From the NCBI RefSeq assembly GCF_900110735.1, contig NZ_FOET01000016.1, positions 1 to 64,000 of the forward strand: a stretch of 64,000 nucleotides of DNA. Reading direction: 5' to 3'. Below, in pieces: positions 10,049 to 19,592 of this stretch. The stretch comes from Streptomyces radiopugnans. Its GTDB lineage: Bacteria; Actinomycetota; Actinomycetes; Streptomycetales; Streptomycetaceae. The notes under the pieces were generated by a model. That model was not told the DNA's origin. It ran no database searches and saw nothing but the letters and a program-made list of their open reading frames with translations. Position 1 is the stretch's first letter. Each line of letters begins with the position of its first letter. A program made the position numbers and the translations under genes.

Positions 10049-11536
10049 ATGAGTGCGAAGACTTACCAGGTGCGCACCTACGGGTGCCAGATGAACGTCC
10101 ACGACTCCGAGCGCCTGTCGGGCCTGCTGGAGGACGCGGGCTATGTCCGGGCTCCCGGGGACGCCGACGACGCCGACGTGGTCGTCTTCAACACCTGCGC
10201 GGTGCGGGAGAACGCCGACAACAAGCTGTACGGCAACCTCGGGCACCTCGCCCCGAAGAAGGCGTCCCGGCCGGGCATGCAGATCGCGGTCGGCGGCTGT
10301 CTGGCGCAGAAGGACCGCGACACCATCGTGCGGCGCGCGCCCTGGGTCGACGTGGTCTTCGGCACCCACAACATCGGCAGTCTGCCGGTACTGCTGGAGC
10401 GCGCCCGCGTCCGGCAGGAGGCGCAGGTCGAGATCGCCGAGTCGCTGGAGGCGTTCCCCTCCACGCTGCCGACCCGGCGCGAGAGCGCGTACGCCGCCTG
10501 GGTCTCCATCTCGGTCGGCTGCAACAACACCTGCACGTTCTGCATCGTCCCCGCGCTGCGCGGCAAGGAGAAGGACCGCCGGCCCGGCGACATCCTGGCC
10601 GAGGTCGAGGCGCTGGTCGCCGAGGGCGTCACCGAGATCACCCTGCTGGGGCAGAACGTCAACGCCTACGGGTCCGACATCGGCGACCGCGAGGCGTTCT
10701 CCAAGCTGCTGCGCGCCTGCGGGAAGGTCGAGGGGCTGGAGCGGGTCCGCTTCACCTCCCCGCACCCGCGCGACTTCACCGACGACGTCATCGCCGCCAT
10801 GGCCGAGACGGAGAACGTGATGCCGCAGCTGCACATGCCGCTGCAGTCCGGCTCCGACCGGGTGCTGAAGGCGATGCGCCGCTCCTACCGGCAGGAACGC
10901 TTCCTGGGCATCATCGAGAAGGTCCGGTCCGCGATCCCAGACGCCGCGATCTCCACCGACATCATCGTGGGCTTCCCCGGCGAGACCGAGGAGGACTTCG
11001 AGCAGACCCTCCACGTCGTCCGCGAGGCCCGCTTCGCGCAGGCGTTCACCTTCCAGTACTCCAAGCGCCCCGGCACCCCGGCCGCCGAGATGGACGGGCA
11101 GGTGCCCAAGGAGGCCGTGCAGGCGCGGTACGAGCGCCTGGTGGCCCTCCAGGAGGAGATCTCCTGGGCCGAGAACAAGAAGCAGGTCGGGCGGACGCTG
11201 GAGGTCATGGTCGCCGAGGGCGAGGGCCGCAAGGACGGCGCCACGCGGCGGCTGTCCGGCCGTGCCCCCGACAACCGCCTGGTCCACTTCACCCGCCCCG
11301 ACGAGGACGTGCCGCGCCCGGGGGACATGGCCACCGTCGAGGTCACCTATGCCGCCCCGCACCACCTGCTGGCCGAGGGCGCGGTGCTGGGGGTCCGGCG
11401 CACCCGCGCGGGGGACGCCTGGGAGCGGCGCAACGCCGCGCCCGAGGCGAAGCCCCAGGGCGTGATGCTCGGGCTGCCGACCGTAGGGGTCCCCGAGCCG
11501 CTGCCCGCCGCGCCGGGCGGCTGCACCGCCCGCTGA
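10049..11536 (+). CDS. miaB: tRNA-2-methylthio-N6-dimethylallyladenosine synthase MiaB
   Basis: Radical-SAM methylthiotransferase that converts i6A37 to ms2i6A37 in tRNAs reading UNN codons. The N-terminal UPF0004 domain has its three cluster Cys (TYGCQMN, FNTCAVRE, GGCLAQKD); the radical-SAM CxxxCxxC is in VGCNNTCTFCIVPALRGKE, around residue 160; a TRAM domain lies near the C-terminus (LEVMVAEGEGRKDG). 495 residues from ATG 10049. A TACCCT -10-like hexamer is only 10 bases upstream, suggesting a very short leader. miaA, which makes the substrate, is 1.4 kb downstream. Confidence 0.95.
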   Translation: MSAKTYQVRTYGCQMNVHDSERLSGLLEDAGYVRAPGDADDADVVVFNTCAVRENADNKLYGNLGHLAPKKASRPGMQIAVGGCLAQKDRDTIVRRAPWVDVVFGTHNIGSLPVLLERARVRQEAQVEIAESLEAFPSTLPTRRESAYAAWVSISVGCNNTCTFCIVPALRGKEKDRRPGDILAEVEALVAEGVTEITLLGQNVNAYGSDIGDREAFSKLLRACGKVEGLERVRFTSPHPRDFTDDVIAAMAETENVMPQLHMPLQSGSDRVLKAMRRSYRQERFLGIIEKVRSAIPDAAISTDIIVGFPGETEEDFEQTLHVVREARFAQAFTFQYSKRPGTPAAEMDGQVPKEAVQARYERLVALQEEISWAENKKQVGRTLEVMVAEGEGRKDGATRRLSGRAPDNRLVHFTRPDEDVPRPGDMATVEVTYAAPHHLLAEGAVLGVRRTRAGDAWERRNAAPEAKPQGVMLGLPTVGVPEPLPAAPGGCTAR

Positions 11537-11591
11537 CGCGTCCGCCTTCCGGCGCGCTCCCGGGCGCGGGCCCGGCGTACGCGCGCCGACC

Positions 11592-11633
11592 GTGAGCCAG
11601 GTGTGAGCCAGGTGTGCGCCGGGTGTGCGCTGG
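11592..11633. repeat. Short 11-bp tandem repeat
   Basis: About four imperfect copies of an 11-bp unit (TGAGCCAGGTG twice, then TGCGCCGGGTG and a diverged copy) between miaB and the next gene. No known function; it may be slipped-strand expansion. Confidence 0.5.
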
Positions 11634-11699
11634 TCAGGCGTGTGGGAGCCCTCTGTGCGCCCGACCGCGGGGAGGCCTCGGGGCGGTAGGCTGCGCGCC

Positions 11700-12407
11700 A
11701 TGCTTGTCGCCGCAGCCGTATGCCCCTGCCCGCCGCTGCTGGTGCCCGAGGTGGCGGGGGGCGCCGCGCACGAGATGGACGACGCCCGGGCCGCCTGCTA
11801 CGACGCGGTCGCCGTCCTGGCCGCCGCGCGTCCCGACCGGCTCGTCGTCGTCGGCGCCGCGGAGCCGGCGGGCCGGGGCAGGTATCCGCAGGGCGCCACC
11901 GGCTCCTTCCGCCCCTTCGGCGTCGATCTGGAGGTCCGGCTGGGCGAGGGCCCGCCCGCCGGGCATCCGCTGCCGCCGTCCCTGGCCGTCGGAGCCTGGC
12001 TGCTGGAGCGCACGCGCTGGAGCGCGGCGCCCGTGGAGGGGCTCGGCGTGGGGGAGCCGCTGCCGAGGGAGCGCTGTGCGCGGACCGGGCGTGAACTGGC
12101 CGCCTCGGCGGAGCGCGTCGCGCTGCTGGCGATGGGCGACGGCAGCGCCTGCCGGACGATCAAGGCGCCGGGGTACTTCGACGAGCGCGCCCCCGCCTTC
12201 GACGCGGACGCGGCCCGCGCCCTGGGCGCCGCCGACCCCGCCGGGCTGCTGGCCCTCGACGAGGAACTGGCCTACGAGCTGAAGGCGTCCGGCCGGGCCT
12301 GCTGGCAGGTGCTGGCCGGCGCGGCCGAGGGCGCGGGGCTTCAGGGGCGGCTGCTGTACGACCAGGCGCCCTACGGTGTCGGCTATCTGGTGGCGAGCTG
12401 GTCGTAG
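11700..12407 (+). CDS. Class III extradiol dioxygenase-like protein
   Basis: Resembles the LigB/DODA-type extradiol dioxygenase fold that is common in Streptomyces as an unassigned protein beside miaB and miaA. N-terminus LVAAAVCPCPPLLVPEVAGG, a central VGAAEPAG segment and a C-terminal APYGVGYLVASWS are visible. The clear metal-binding His pair of true enzymes is not obvious, so activity is uncertain. 235 residues. The start is fixed by a TAGGCT hexamer 7 bases upstream, typical of a leaderless transcript; no Shine-Dalgarno sequence is seen. Confidence 0.72.
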   Translation: MLVAAAVCPCPPLLVPEVAGGAAHEMDDARAACYDAVAVLAAARPDRLVVVGAAEPAGRGRYPQGATGSFRPFGVDLEVRLGEGPPAGHPLPPSLAVGAWLLERTRWSAAPVEGLGVGEPLPRERCARTGRELAASAERVALLAMGDGSACRTIKAPGYFDERAPAFDADAARALGAADPAGLLALDEELAYELKASGRACWQVLAGAAEGAGLQGRLLYDQAPYGVGYLVASWS

Positions 12408-12457
12408 GCCGCACCCCGCCTCCGTCCGGGCCCGGCCCGCGGCGGGGCGGTGGCCGC

Positions 12458-12649
12458 TCAGGCGGCGGGGCCGGCGGTGTCTCCCTTCTCGCCCCTCTCA
12501 CGGGTCATCCGCTCCCGCGCCTCCCGGATCTTCGCGTCGCGGGTACCGGTGCTGCGCCGGTGCCTGCCTCCGGTCCCGCCACCGGATGTCTCCCCGCCCT
12601 TCCCGCCGTGCCGGCCGACCATGCCCTTGACCTTGTCCATGATGCCCAT
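12458..12649 (-). CDS. Small antitoxin-like protein (MT0933/Rv0909 type)
   Basis: 63-residue basic, low-complexity protein. The N-terminus MGIMDKVKGMVGRHGGKGG matches the short actinobacterial family annotated as MT0933-like antitoxin, followed by a Gly/Arg-rich middle and a charged C-terminal helix (DAKIREARERMTRERGEK). GGAG lies 8 bases before the ATG. No partner toxin gene is adjacent, so antitoxin function is doubtful; a phage-shock or CsbD-like small stress protein is an alternative. Confidence 0.6.
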   Translation of the reverse strand: MGIMDKVKGMVGRHGGKGGETSGGGTGGRHRRSTGTRDAKIREARERMTRERGEKGDTAGPAA

Positions 12650-12942
12650 GACGGTCGCTCCGTTCTCTCGCGATCTCCGGCGGCCCCCGCCCCGAGACGG
12701 AAGTCCGTGACCCGCTCCGGCTCCGCGGACGGGGCGGAAGGGGGGCGTTCTTCCGGACCGCCTCCGAATCGCGAGGAATGACGTGAATGATGCGAATGCC
12801 CCCATATACACCACAAACCTTACCCGCGCGGTCGCGATTCCGCGCCCCCGCGGAGCGGCGCACCGGGACGGGCGGCGGCCGCGGGCGAGGGGGCCGCACG
12901 GCCCGTTCGGAGCCCTCCCCGCGTGTTTGCGAGACTTGGGCC

Positions 12943-13881
12943 GTGAGCAGCTCACCCCCCACCCCCCGTGTCATCGCCGTGGTCGGCCCCACCGCGGCCG
13001 GAAAGTCCGACCTGGGCGTCGCCCTCGCCAGGCACCTCGGCGGCGAGGTGATCAACGCCGACTCCATGCAGCTCTACCGGGGCATGGACATCGGCACCGC
13101 CAAGCTGACGCGGGAGGAGCGCCAGGGCGTCCCGCACCACCTCCTGGACGTCTGGGACGTCACGGTCACCGCCAGCGTCGCCGAGTACCAGCGCCTGGCC
13201 CGTGCCGAGATCGACCGCCTGCTCGCCCGGGGGCGCACCCCCGTGCTCGTGGGCGGATCCGGGCTCTACGTGCGCGGCGCCGTCGACGCACTGGAGTTCC
13301 CCGGCACCGACCCGGCCGTGCGGGCCCGGCTGGAGGAAGAGCTGGCCGAGTCCGGTTCCGGGGCGCTGCACGCCCGGCTCGCCGCCGTCGATCCCGAGGC
13401 GGCCCGCGCGATCCTACCCGGCAACGGCCGCCGGATCGTCCGCGCCCTGGAGGTCATCGAGATCACCGGCCGCCCCTTCACCGCCAATCTCCCCGGCCCC
13501 GAGTCCGTCTACGACACCCTCCAGATCGGGGTCGACGTCGGGCGCCCCGAACTCGACGAGCGGATCGCCCGCCGGGTCGACCGGATGTGGGAGGCCGGGC
13601 TGGTCGAGGAGGTGCGCGAGCTGGAGCGCGCCGGACTGCGGGAGGGCCGTACGGCCTCGCGGGCCCTGGGCTACCAGCAGATCCTGGCCGCCCTGGCCGG
13701 CGAGTGCACCGAGGACGAGGCGCGCGCCGAGACCGTACGCGCCACCAAGCGCTTCGCGCGCCGCCAGGACTCCTGGTTCCGCCGCGACCCGCGCGTCCAC
13801 TGGCTCAGCGGCGCGGCGGACGACCGCGGCGAACTCCCCGACCGGGCTCTGGCCCTCCTCGAACGAGCGGTCACAGCCTGA
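12943..13881 (+). CDS. miaA: tRNA dimethylallyltransferase MiaA
   Basis: Transfers the dimethylallyl group of DMAPP to N6 of A37 in tRNAs, the first step before MiaB. Walker A-like P-loop (VGPTAAGKSDLG), substrate segment (NADSMQLYRGMDIGTAK), and conserved blocks GGSGLYVRGAVDAL and ALGYQQILAAL, then a C-terminal KRFARRQDSWFRRDPR. The GTG at 12943 gives 312 residues, the usual length; upstream in-frame starts would add 52 residues with no similarity. A divergent small antitoxin-like gene lies upstream, 293 bp away. Confidence 0.95.
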   Translation: MSSSPPTPRVIAVVGPTAAGKSDLGVALARHLGGEVINADSMQLYRGMDIGTAKLTREERQGVPHHLLDVWDVTVTASVAEYQRLARAEIDRLLARGRTPVLVGGSGLYVRGAVDALEFPGTDPAVRARLEEELAESGSGALHARLAAVDPEAARAILPGNGRRIVRALEVIEITGRPFTANLPGPESVYDTLQIGVDVGRPELDERIARRVDRMWEAGLVEEVRELERAGLREGRTASRALGYQQILAALAGECTEDEARAETVRATKRFARRQDSWFRRDPRVHWLSGAADDRGELPDRALALLERAVTA

Positions 13882-14006
13882 TCACGTGATGGCATCGGGA
13901 CGCCCAGCGGGCGCTGGACGGCCGTCCTGGCGTGCCATCATCGAGCATCGGCGAGCATCGACCGTCGATTGAGCCGCAGAGCCGGGAGTTGGGAGGGCAC
14001 GTGGCG

Positions 14007-14498
14007 ATGGAGGCCGGCCCTCGCAACAGCGACGAACCGGTCGTCGAGCAGCTCCGCGCCGACGGCGCGGCCGTCGACGGCCCGGGGGGCCTGGACGGCG
14101 TGGGCCCACCGGAGGACGGGGACGGCCTCGAGGCGCTGGGGGAGGCGTCCGCCGAGGGGGACGAGTCCTACGGCGAGCTCCGCCCGCCCCGGAAGCTGCG
14201 GCTGTGGCAGCTCGCCCCGATCGTGGGCCTGGGCGCGGCCGGCTCGCTGATGTTCGCCTTCCCGCTCGCCTTCGGGCTCGGCGAGGGCGGGGCGGTGGTC
14301 GCCATGCTCGGGCTTCTCCTCAGCTGCTGCGCCGCCGGCTGGGGCATGATGGCCGCCCGCCGCGTCGGCCTCACCTGGCCGGGGCTGCCGCCGCGCGGCT
14401 CCGACGAGCGCCCCGACTGGCGTCTGGTCGCCCTGTACGCGCTGGTCACCGCCACCCTCGTGGCGCTGGCCGTCTGGCGCGTCGCCCGGCTCCGCTAG
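14007..14498 (+). CDS. Conserved membrane protein, three TM segments
   Basis: Unrecognised 163-residue protein. An acidic, probably cytoplasmic N-terminal half (about residues 1-65, rich in Gly/Glu/Asp) is followed by three hydrophobic helices (about 68-90, 93-112 and 138-157) and a short basic tail ending VARLR. ATG 14007 is preferred because GGGAGGG sits 9 bases upstream; GTG 14001 is possible. It lies between miaA and dapF on the same strand, a placement conserved in Streptomyces, but nothing suggests a role in either pathway. Confidence 0.7.
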   Translation: MEAGPRNSDEPVVEQLRADGAAVDGPGGLDGVGPPEDGDGLEALGEASAEGDESYGELRPPRKLRLWQLAPIVGLGAAGSLMFAFPLAFGLGEGGAVVAMLGLLLSCCAAGWGMMAARRVGLTWPGLPPRGSDERPDWRLVALYALVTATLVALAVWRVARLR

Positions 14499-14571
14499 TA
14501 CGGCGCCCGTCCGGCTCCACCGGCCCGACGGCCCGTCCGGCGGCCGGGCCCGCCCCCGTACGATGGGCACC

Positions 14572-15471
14572 GTGAACAGCGCAGCAGGGACCGCAGGCAC
14601 GCCCGTGCCGTTCCTCAAGGGGCACGGCACCGAGAACGACTTCGTGATCATCCCCGACCCGGACGGGGTGCTGGACCTGCCCGCCGGGACCGTGGCCCGG
14701 CTGTGCGACCGGCGCGCCGGGATCGGCGGGGACGGCCTGCTGCGGGTGGTGCGCTCCGCCGCCCACCCCGAGGCGCGCTCGATGGCCGGCGAGGCCGAGT
14801 GGTTCATGGACTACCGCAACGCCGACGGCAGCGTCGCGGAGATGTGCGGCAACGGCGTACGGGTCTTCGCGCGCTACCTCCAGCGCGCCGGGCTGGCCGG
14901 GGCCGACGGCCTCGCCGTCGCCACCCGGGCCGGTGTGCGCCGGGTGCGCCTCGCCGGGGACGGCGGCGTCACCGTCCACATGGGTGCCGCCAAGCTGCCC
15001 GGCGGCACGGAGACGGACGTCACCGTCACGGTGGGGGAGCGCAGCTGGCCCGCGCTCAACGTCGACATGGGCAACCCGCACGCCGTCGCCTTCGTCGACG
15101 ACCTCGCCCACGCCGGCGACCTGTACACCGCCCCGGCCGTGGCTCCGGCCGCTGCCTACCCCGAGGGCGTCAACGTCGAGTTCGCCGTCGGCCGGGGGCC
15201 GCGCCACGTGGCCCTGCGGGTGTACGAGCGCGGTTCCGGCGAGACCCGCTCCTGCGGTACGGGCGCCTGCGCGGTCATGGTCGCCGCCGCCCGCCGCGAC
15301 GGCGCGGACCCGGCCGCGGACGGCACTCCGGTCACCTACACCGTCGACGTCCCCGGCGGGCGGTTGGTGATCACCGAACACCCGGACGGCGGTGTCGAGA
15401 TGACCGGCCCCGCCGTGATCGTGGCCGAGGGCACGATCGACCCCGGCCTGCTCACGCTCCCCGAGGGCTGA
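14572..15471 (+). CDS. dapF: Diaminopimelate epimerase DapF
   Basis: Cofactor-independent epimerase converting LL- to meso-diaminopimelate for lysine synthesis; Streptomyces wall peptidoglycan uses LL-DAP. The two catalytic cysteines are seen in AEMCGNGVRVFARYL (about residue 90) and RSCGTGACAVMVAA (about 230), with DYRNADGS before the first and ERGSGETRS before the second. Start: ATG 14563 overlaps a TACGAT -10-like hexamer, whereas GTG 14572 lies 7 bases after it, the spacing of a leaderless transcript. GTG is therefore chosen (299 residues); ATG 14563 remains possible. Confidence 0.93.
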   Translation: MNSAAGTAGTPVPFLKGHGTENDFVIIPDPDGVLDLPAGTVARLCDRRAGIGGDGLLRVVRSAAHPEARSMAGEAEWFMDYRNADGSVAEMCGNGVRVFARYLQRAGLAGADGLAVATRAGVRRVRLAGDGGVTVHMGAAKLPGGTETDVTVTVGERSWPALNVDMGNPHAVAFVDDLAHAGDLYTAPAVAPAAAYPEGVNVEFAVGRGPRHVALRVYERGSGETRSCGTGACAVMVAAARRDGADPAADGTPVTYTVDVPGGRLVITEHPDGGVEMTGPAVIVAEGTIDPGLLTLPEG

Positions 15472-15536
15472 CCGTTCGAACGGGTGATCCCGGCCACTGA
15501 GGGCGGGAGGCGGCACGCGGCGTGTGGGAGGCTCGG

Positions 15537-15542
15537 TAGGAT
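15537..15542 (+). promoter_or_regulatory. Candidate -10 element of rshA
   Basis: TAGGAT, matching the TAnnnT Streptomyces -10, 28 bases before the rshA ATG. No clear -35 is present. Confidence 0.35.
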
Positions 15543-15570
15543 CAAGCCCCCCGGCGCAGTGGGAGGTGCC

Positions 15571-17742
15571 ATGAGCGCAGTACGGAGCCTTCGCAAGCTC
15601 GGTCGTGCGGCCCTCCTGGGCCCGTCGCCCCGCCACGCCCTCCCCGACGCCATCGAGCACGTGGCCAAGGCGCACCGCGCCCACCACCCCGGCGCCGACC
15701 TCGACATCCTGCGCCGCGCCTACGTCCTGGCGGAGTACTCGCACCGGGGGCAGACGCGCAAGAGCGGCGAGCCCTACATCACCCACCCGCTGGCCGTCAC
15801 CCTGATCCTGGCCGAACTCGGCGCCGAGACCACGACCCTGACGGCCTCCCTGCTCCACGACACCGTCGAGGACACCGATGTGACGCTGGAACAGGTGCGG
15901 GCGGAGTTCGGCGAGGAGGTGGGCTACCTCGTCGACGGCGTCACCAAACTGGAGAAGGTCGACTACGGCGCCGCCGCCGAACCGGAGACCTTCCGCAAGA
16001 TGCTGGTGGCCACCGGCAACGACGTGCGGGTGATGTCCATCAAGCTCGCCGACCGGCTGCACAACATGCGCACCCTGGGCGTGATGCGGCCCGAGAAGCA
16101 GGCGCGCATCGCCCGCGTCACCCGCGACGTGCTGATCCCGCTGGCCGAGCGGCTGGGCGTACAGGCGCTCAAGACCGAGCTGGAGGACCTGGTCTTCGCC
16201 GTCCTCCACCCCGAGGAGTACGCCCGCACCCGGGAGCTGATCCGCGACCACAACGCCGGCGCCGACCCGCTGGCCGAGATCGCCGAATCGGTGCGGGCCG
16301 TACTGCGCGAGGCGGACATCGCGGCCGAGGTCCTCATCCGGCCGCGGCACTTCCTCTCCGTCCACCGGGCCCGCGCCAAACGCGGCGAGCTGGGGCCCTG
16401 CGACTTCGGGCGGCTGCTGATCCTGGTCGCCGAGAACGCGGACTGCTACGCGGTCCTGGGGGAACTGCACACCTGCTTCACGCCGATGATGTCGGAGTTC
16501 AAGGACTTCATCGCCGTGCCGAAGTTCAACCTGTACCAGTCGCTGCACACCGCCGTCGCCGACACCGCAGGGCGGGTGGCCGAGGTCCTGGTCCGCACCC
16601 GCCGGATGCACCGGGTCGCCGAGGCCGGGGTGATCGCCCTGGGCGACCCGCACCGGACCTCCGGCGCCCCCCACGCCGACCCCGTCGGCGAGGCGGCCGC
16701 CGCGGACGACGGACGCGCCGACCCCACCCGCCCCGGCTGGCTGGAGCGGCTGCTGGAGTGGCAGAGCCACGCACCCGACCCGGACACCTTCTGGGCCGAG
16801 CTGCGCGACGACCTCGCCCAGGACCGCGAGATCACCGTCTTCTGCACCGACCCGGGCGGCCCCGGCCGGACCGCCGCCCTCCACCTGCCCGCGGGCGCCA
16901 CCTGCGTGGACGCCGCCTACGCCCGCTACGGCGCGGCCGGGCACGCCCTGGTCGGCGCCCGGGTGGACGGAAGGCTCGCGGCACTGGGCACCGTGCTGCG
17001 CGATGGCGACTCGCTGCAGCTGCTGATGGCTCCCGAGGGCACGTCCGGCCCCTCCCCCCAGTGGCTGGAACACGCCCGCACCCCCACCGCGCGGATCGCC
17101 ATCCGCACCTGGCTCGACGCCTGCGCGGAGGACGGCGGGCCGGCGGAGGGCGAGCGGACGGAAGGCACGGGCGGGGAGGCCCGCACGGCACCGCCGGCCG
17201 CGACCCGGGCGTCCCTTCACCCTCCTGCCGCTGCCGCTGCCGCTTCTGCCGCCGAACCCGACGCCCCCGGCCGGGCCGTGCAGCCCCGCGACAGGTCCGC
17301 GGCCGTGGTCGGGCTGCCCGGAGCCCTGGTGCGGCTGGCCCGCTGCTGCACGCCCGTGCCGCCCGACGCCGTGGTCGGCTTCGCGGTACGCGGCGGTGCG
17401 GTGACCGTCCACCGGAAGGGCTGCCCCACCGTGGCCCGGATGACCGCCGCCGGCCGCGAGACCGTGACCGTGCGGTGGCAGGACTCCGGCGCCGGCTGCC
17501 GCGTGACACTGCACGCCGAGTCGCTGAGCCGCCCGCACCTCCTCGCCGATCTGACCGAGGCCATCGCGGCGGAAGGGGCCGCCGTGGTCTCCGCCGAGGT
17601 CGAGCCGCCCAGGGAGCACCGGGTGCGGCACACCTACACCCTGTGGCTGGAGGACGCCGGCGAGCTGCCCCGGCTGATGCGGGCCATGCGGGAGGTGCCC
17701 GGCGTCTACGACGTCGTCCGGGCCACCCGGACCCAGCCCTGA
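15571..17742 (+). CDS. rshA: RelA/SpoT homologue (RshA-type (p)ppGpp synthetase/hydrolase)
   Basis: Bifunctional-type alarmone enzyme. The HD hydrolase domain appears intact (HRGQTRKSGEPYITHPLAV, LLHDTVEDTDV, IKLADRLHNMRTLG). The synthetase domain (about residues 235-370) keeps NADCYAVLGELH, EFKDFIAVPKFNLYQSLHT and RTRRMH. The TGS domain follows (ITVFCTDPGG to DGDSLQLLMAPEG), then a Pro/Ala-rich linker, a Cys-containing region (ARCCTPVPPDAVVGF) and an ACT domain. At 723 residues it is shorter than RelA. It is the second RSH protein of Streptomyces, known as RshA in S. coelicolor. ATG 15571 has GGGAGG upstream, and a TAGGAT -10 candidate is at 15537-15542. Confidence 0.9.
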   Translation: MSAVRSLRKLGRAALLGPSPRHALPDAIEHVAKAHRAHHPGADLDILRRAYVLAEYSHRGQTRKSGEPYITHPLAVTLILAELGAETTTLTASLLHDTVEDTDVTLEQVRAEFGEEVGYLVDGVTKLEKVDYGAAAEPETFRKMLVATGNDVRVMSIKLADRLHNMRTLGVMRPEKQARIARVTRDVLIPLAERLGVQALKTELEDLVFAVLHPEEYARTRELIRDHNAGADPLAEIAESVRAVLREADIAAEVLIRPRHFLSVHRARAKRGELGPCDFGRLLILVAENADCYAVLGELHTCFTPMMSEFKDFIAVPKFNLYQSLHTAVADTAGRVAEVLVRTRRMHRVAEAGVIALGDPHRTSGAPHADPVGEAAAADDGRADPTRPGWLERLLEWQSHAPDPDTFWAELRDDLAQDREITVFCTDPGGPGRTAALHLPAGATCVDAAYARYGAAGHALVGARVDGRLAALGTVLRDGDSLQLLMAPEGTSGPSPQWLEHARTPTARIAIRTWLDACAEDGGPAEGERTEGTGGEARTAPPAATRASLHPPAAAAAASAAEPDAPGRAVQPRDRSAAVVGLPGALVRLARCCTPVPPDAVVGFAVRGGAVTVHRKGCPTVARMTAAGRETVTVRWQDSGAGCRVTLHAESLSRPHLLADLTEAIAAEGAAVVSAEVEPPREHRVRHTYTLWLEDAGELPRLMRAMREVPGVYDVVRATRTQP

Positions 17743-17965
17743 GGGGCCCGTTCCGGGAGCCGTCCCGAGGGGTCCGTTCCGGGGAGCCCGGTCCGCCCGG
17801 AAGGACGGACCGCCGCGCAAACCAGGTGACGGCCGGGCCGCACCGTGCCACCATCGTCGTGTCCGGGGCGGCCCGCGTCGGCGTCCGTGCCCGTGTCAGC
17901 GGGAATGTTCCGGGCGCCGCGCACGTTGACCCGGATACCTTCACTCCATCGACGTAAGGACTCAC

Positions 17966-19465
17966 TTGACCTTCTCTTCCTCCCTTCCGCAGAACGGCCA
18001 GCGCCTCGCCGAGACGTACCGCCGAGCCGACGCCCTGATGGAGGAGGACGTCGCTTGGAGTCACGAGATCGACGGCGAGCGCGACGGCGACCAGTACGAC
18101 CGCTCCGAGCGCGCCGCCCTGCGGCGCGTCGCGGGCCTCTCAACCGAGCTCCAGGACGTCACCGAGGTCGAGTACCGGCAGCTGCGGCTGGAGCGCGTGG
18201 TGCTCGTGGGCGTGTGGACCTCCGGGACGGTGCAGGACGCCGAGAACTCCCTCGCGGAGCTCGCCGCCCTCGCCGAGACCGCCGGCGCGCTCGTCCTCGA
18301 CGGTGTGATCCAGCGCCGCGACAAGCCGGACCCGGCCACCTACATCGGCTCCGGCAAGGCGCAGGAACTGCGCGACATCGTGGTCGAGACGGCGGCCGAC
18401 ACCGTCGTGTGCGACGGTGAGCTCAGCCCCGGCCAGCTCATCCACCTCGAGGACGTCGTCAAGGTCAAGGTGGTGGACCGCACCGCCCTGATCCTCGACA
18501 TCTTCGCCCAGCACGCCAAGTCCCGGGAGGGCAAGGCGCAGGTCTCGCTCGCGCAGATGCAGTACATGCTGCCCAGGCTGCGGGGCTGGGGCCAGTCGCT
18601 GTCCCGGCAGATGGGCGGCGGCGGCTCCGGGTCCTCGGGCGGTGGCATGGCCACCCGCGGTCCCGGTGAGACCAAGATCGAGACGGACCGGCGGCGGATC
18701 CGCGAGAAGATGGCGAAGATGCGCCGGGAGATCGCGGAGATGAAGACCGGCCGCGACGTCAAGCGGCAGGAGCGGCGCCGCAACAAGGTGCCGTCGGTCG
18801 CCATCGCCGGATACACCAACGCGGGCAAGTCCTCGCTGCTCAACCGCCTCACGGGCGCGGGCGTGCTGGTGGAGAACGCGCTGTTCGCCACCCTCGACCC
18901 GACCGTGCGCCGAGCCGAGACCCCCAGCGGGCGCGCGTACACCCTGGCCGACACCGTCGGCTTCGTACGCCATCTGCCGCACCACCTCGTCGAGGCGTTC
19001 CGCTCCACGATGGAGGAGGTCGGCGACGCCGATCTGATCCTGCACGTGGTCGACGGCTCGCACCCGGCACCGGAGGAGCAGCTCGCCGCCGTGCGCGAGG
19101 TGATCCGGGACGTCGGCGCGACGGACGTGCCCGAGATCGTGGTGGTCAACAAGGCGGACGCGGCCGACCCGCTCACCCTGGCACGGCTGCTGCGCGCCGA
19201 GAAGCACGCCATCGCCGTCTCCGCCCGCACCGGGCAGGGCATCGACGAGCTGCTGGAGCTGATCGACCGGGAGCTGCCGCGCCCGGCCGTGGAGCTGACG
19301 GTGCTGGTGCCCTACACCCGCGGCGACCTGGTCTCCCGGGTCCACGCCGACGGTGAGGTCGTCTCCGAGGAGCACACCGAGGGCGGCACGCTGCTCGAGG
19401 CCCGTGTCCACGAGGAACTGGCCGCCGAACTCAGGGCGTACGTCACCGCGGGCACGGGAGCCTGA
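17966..19465 (+). CDS. hflX: GTPase HflX
   Basis: Ribosome-associated GTPase that splits stalled or heat-damaged ribosomes. The N-terminal HflX domain (about residues 60-190, VVLVGVWTSG, KPDPATYIGSGKAQEL, LSPGQLIHLED) is followed by the coiled-coil MGGGG glycine hinge and RGPGETKIETDRRRI, and the G domain with G1 (GYTNAGKSSLLNRL), G3 (DTVGFVRHLPH) and G4 (VVNKAD). 499 residues. The TTG start is supported by GTAAGGA 5 bases before it. A strong hairpin 36 bp after the stop ends the unit. Confidence 0.95.
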   Translation: MTFSSSLPQNGQRLAETYRRADALMEEDVAWSHEIDGERDGDQYDRSERAALRRVAGLSTELQDVTEVEYRQLRLERVVLVGVWTSGTVQDAENSLAELAALAETAGALVLDGVIQRRDKPDPATYIGSGKAQELRDIVVETAADTVVCDGELSPGQLIHLEDVVKVKVVDRTALILDIFAQHAKSREGKAQVSLAQMQYMLPRLRGWGQSLSRQMGGGGSGSSGGGMATRGPGETKIETDRRRIREKMAKMRREIAEMKTGRDVKRQERRRNKVPSVAIAGYTNAGKSSLLNRLTGAGVLVENALFATLDPTVRRAETPSGRAYTLADTVGFVRHLPHHLVEAFRSTMEEVGDADLILHVVDGSHPAPEEQLAAVREVIRDVGATDVPEIVVVNKADAADPLTLARLLRAEKHAIAVSARTGQGIDELLELIDRELPRPAVELTVLVPYTRGDLVSRVHADGEVVSEEHTEGGTLLEARVHEELAAELRAYVTAGTGA

Positions 19466-19500
19466 GCCTCCGCGCCGCACGCGGGTCCCGACACCGCCGA

Positions 19501-19534
19501 GCGGGCCCGTCCCCTTCCCAGGGGGCGGGCCCGC
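19501..19534 (+). terminator. hflX terminator
   Basis: 14-base arms (19501-19514 and 19521-19534, one G-U pair) with a 6-base loop, 35 bp after the hflX stop. Confidence 0.75.
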
Positions 19535-19592
19535 GGCCGTGCGGGGTCGGCCGGCGGGGGCCTTGCGGAAGCCGGGCGGGCATACTGAATTC

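Noticed and set aside
12458..12649. Toxin-antitoxin pair at the small antitoxin-like gene
   Set aside because: No toxin gene is adjacent on either side; miaA and the dioxygenase-like gene are the neighbours.
14446..17820. A 1124-codon minus-strand frame
   Set aside because: Antisense to dapF and rshA, which are certain; product is repetitive and family-free.
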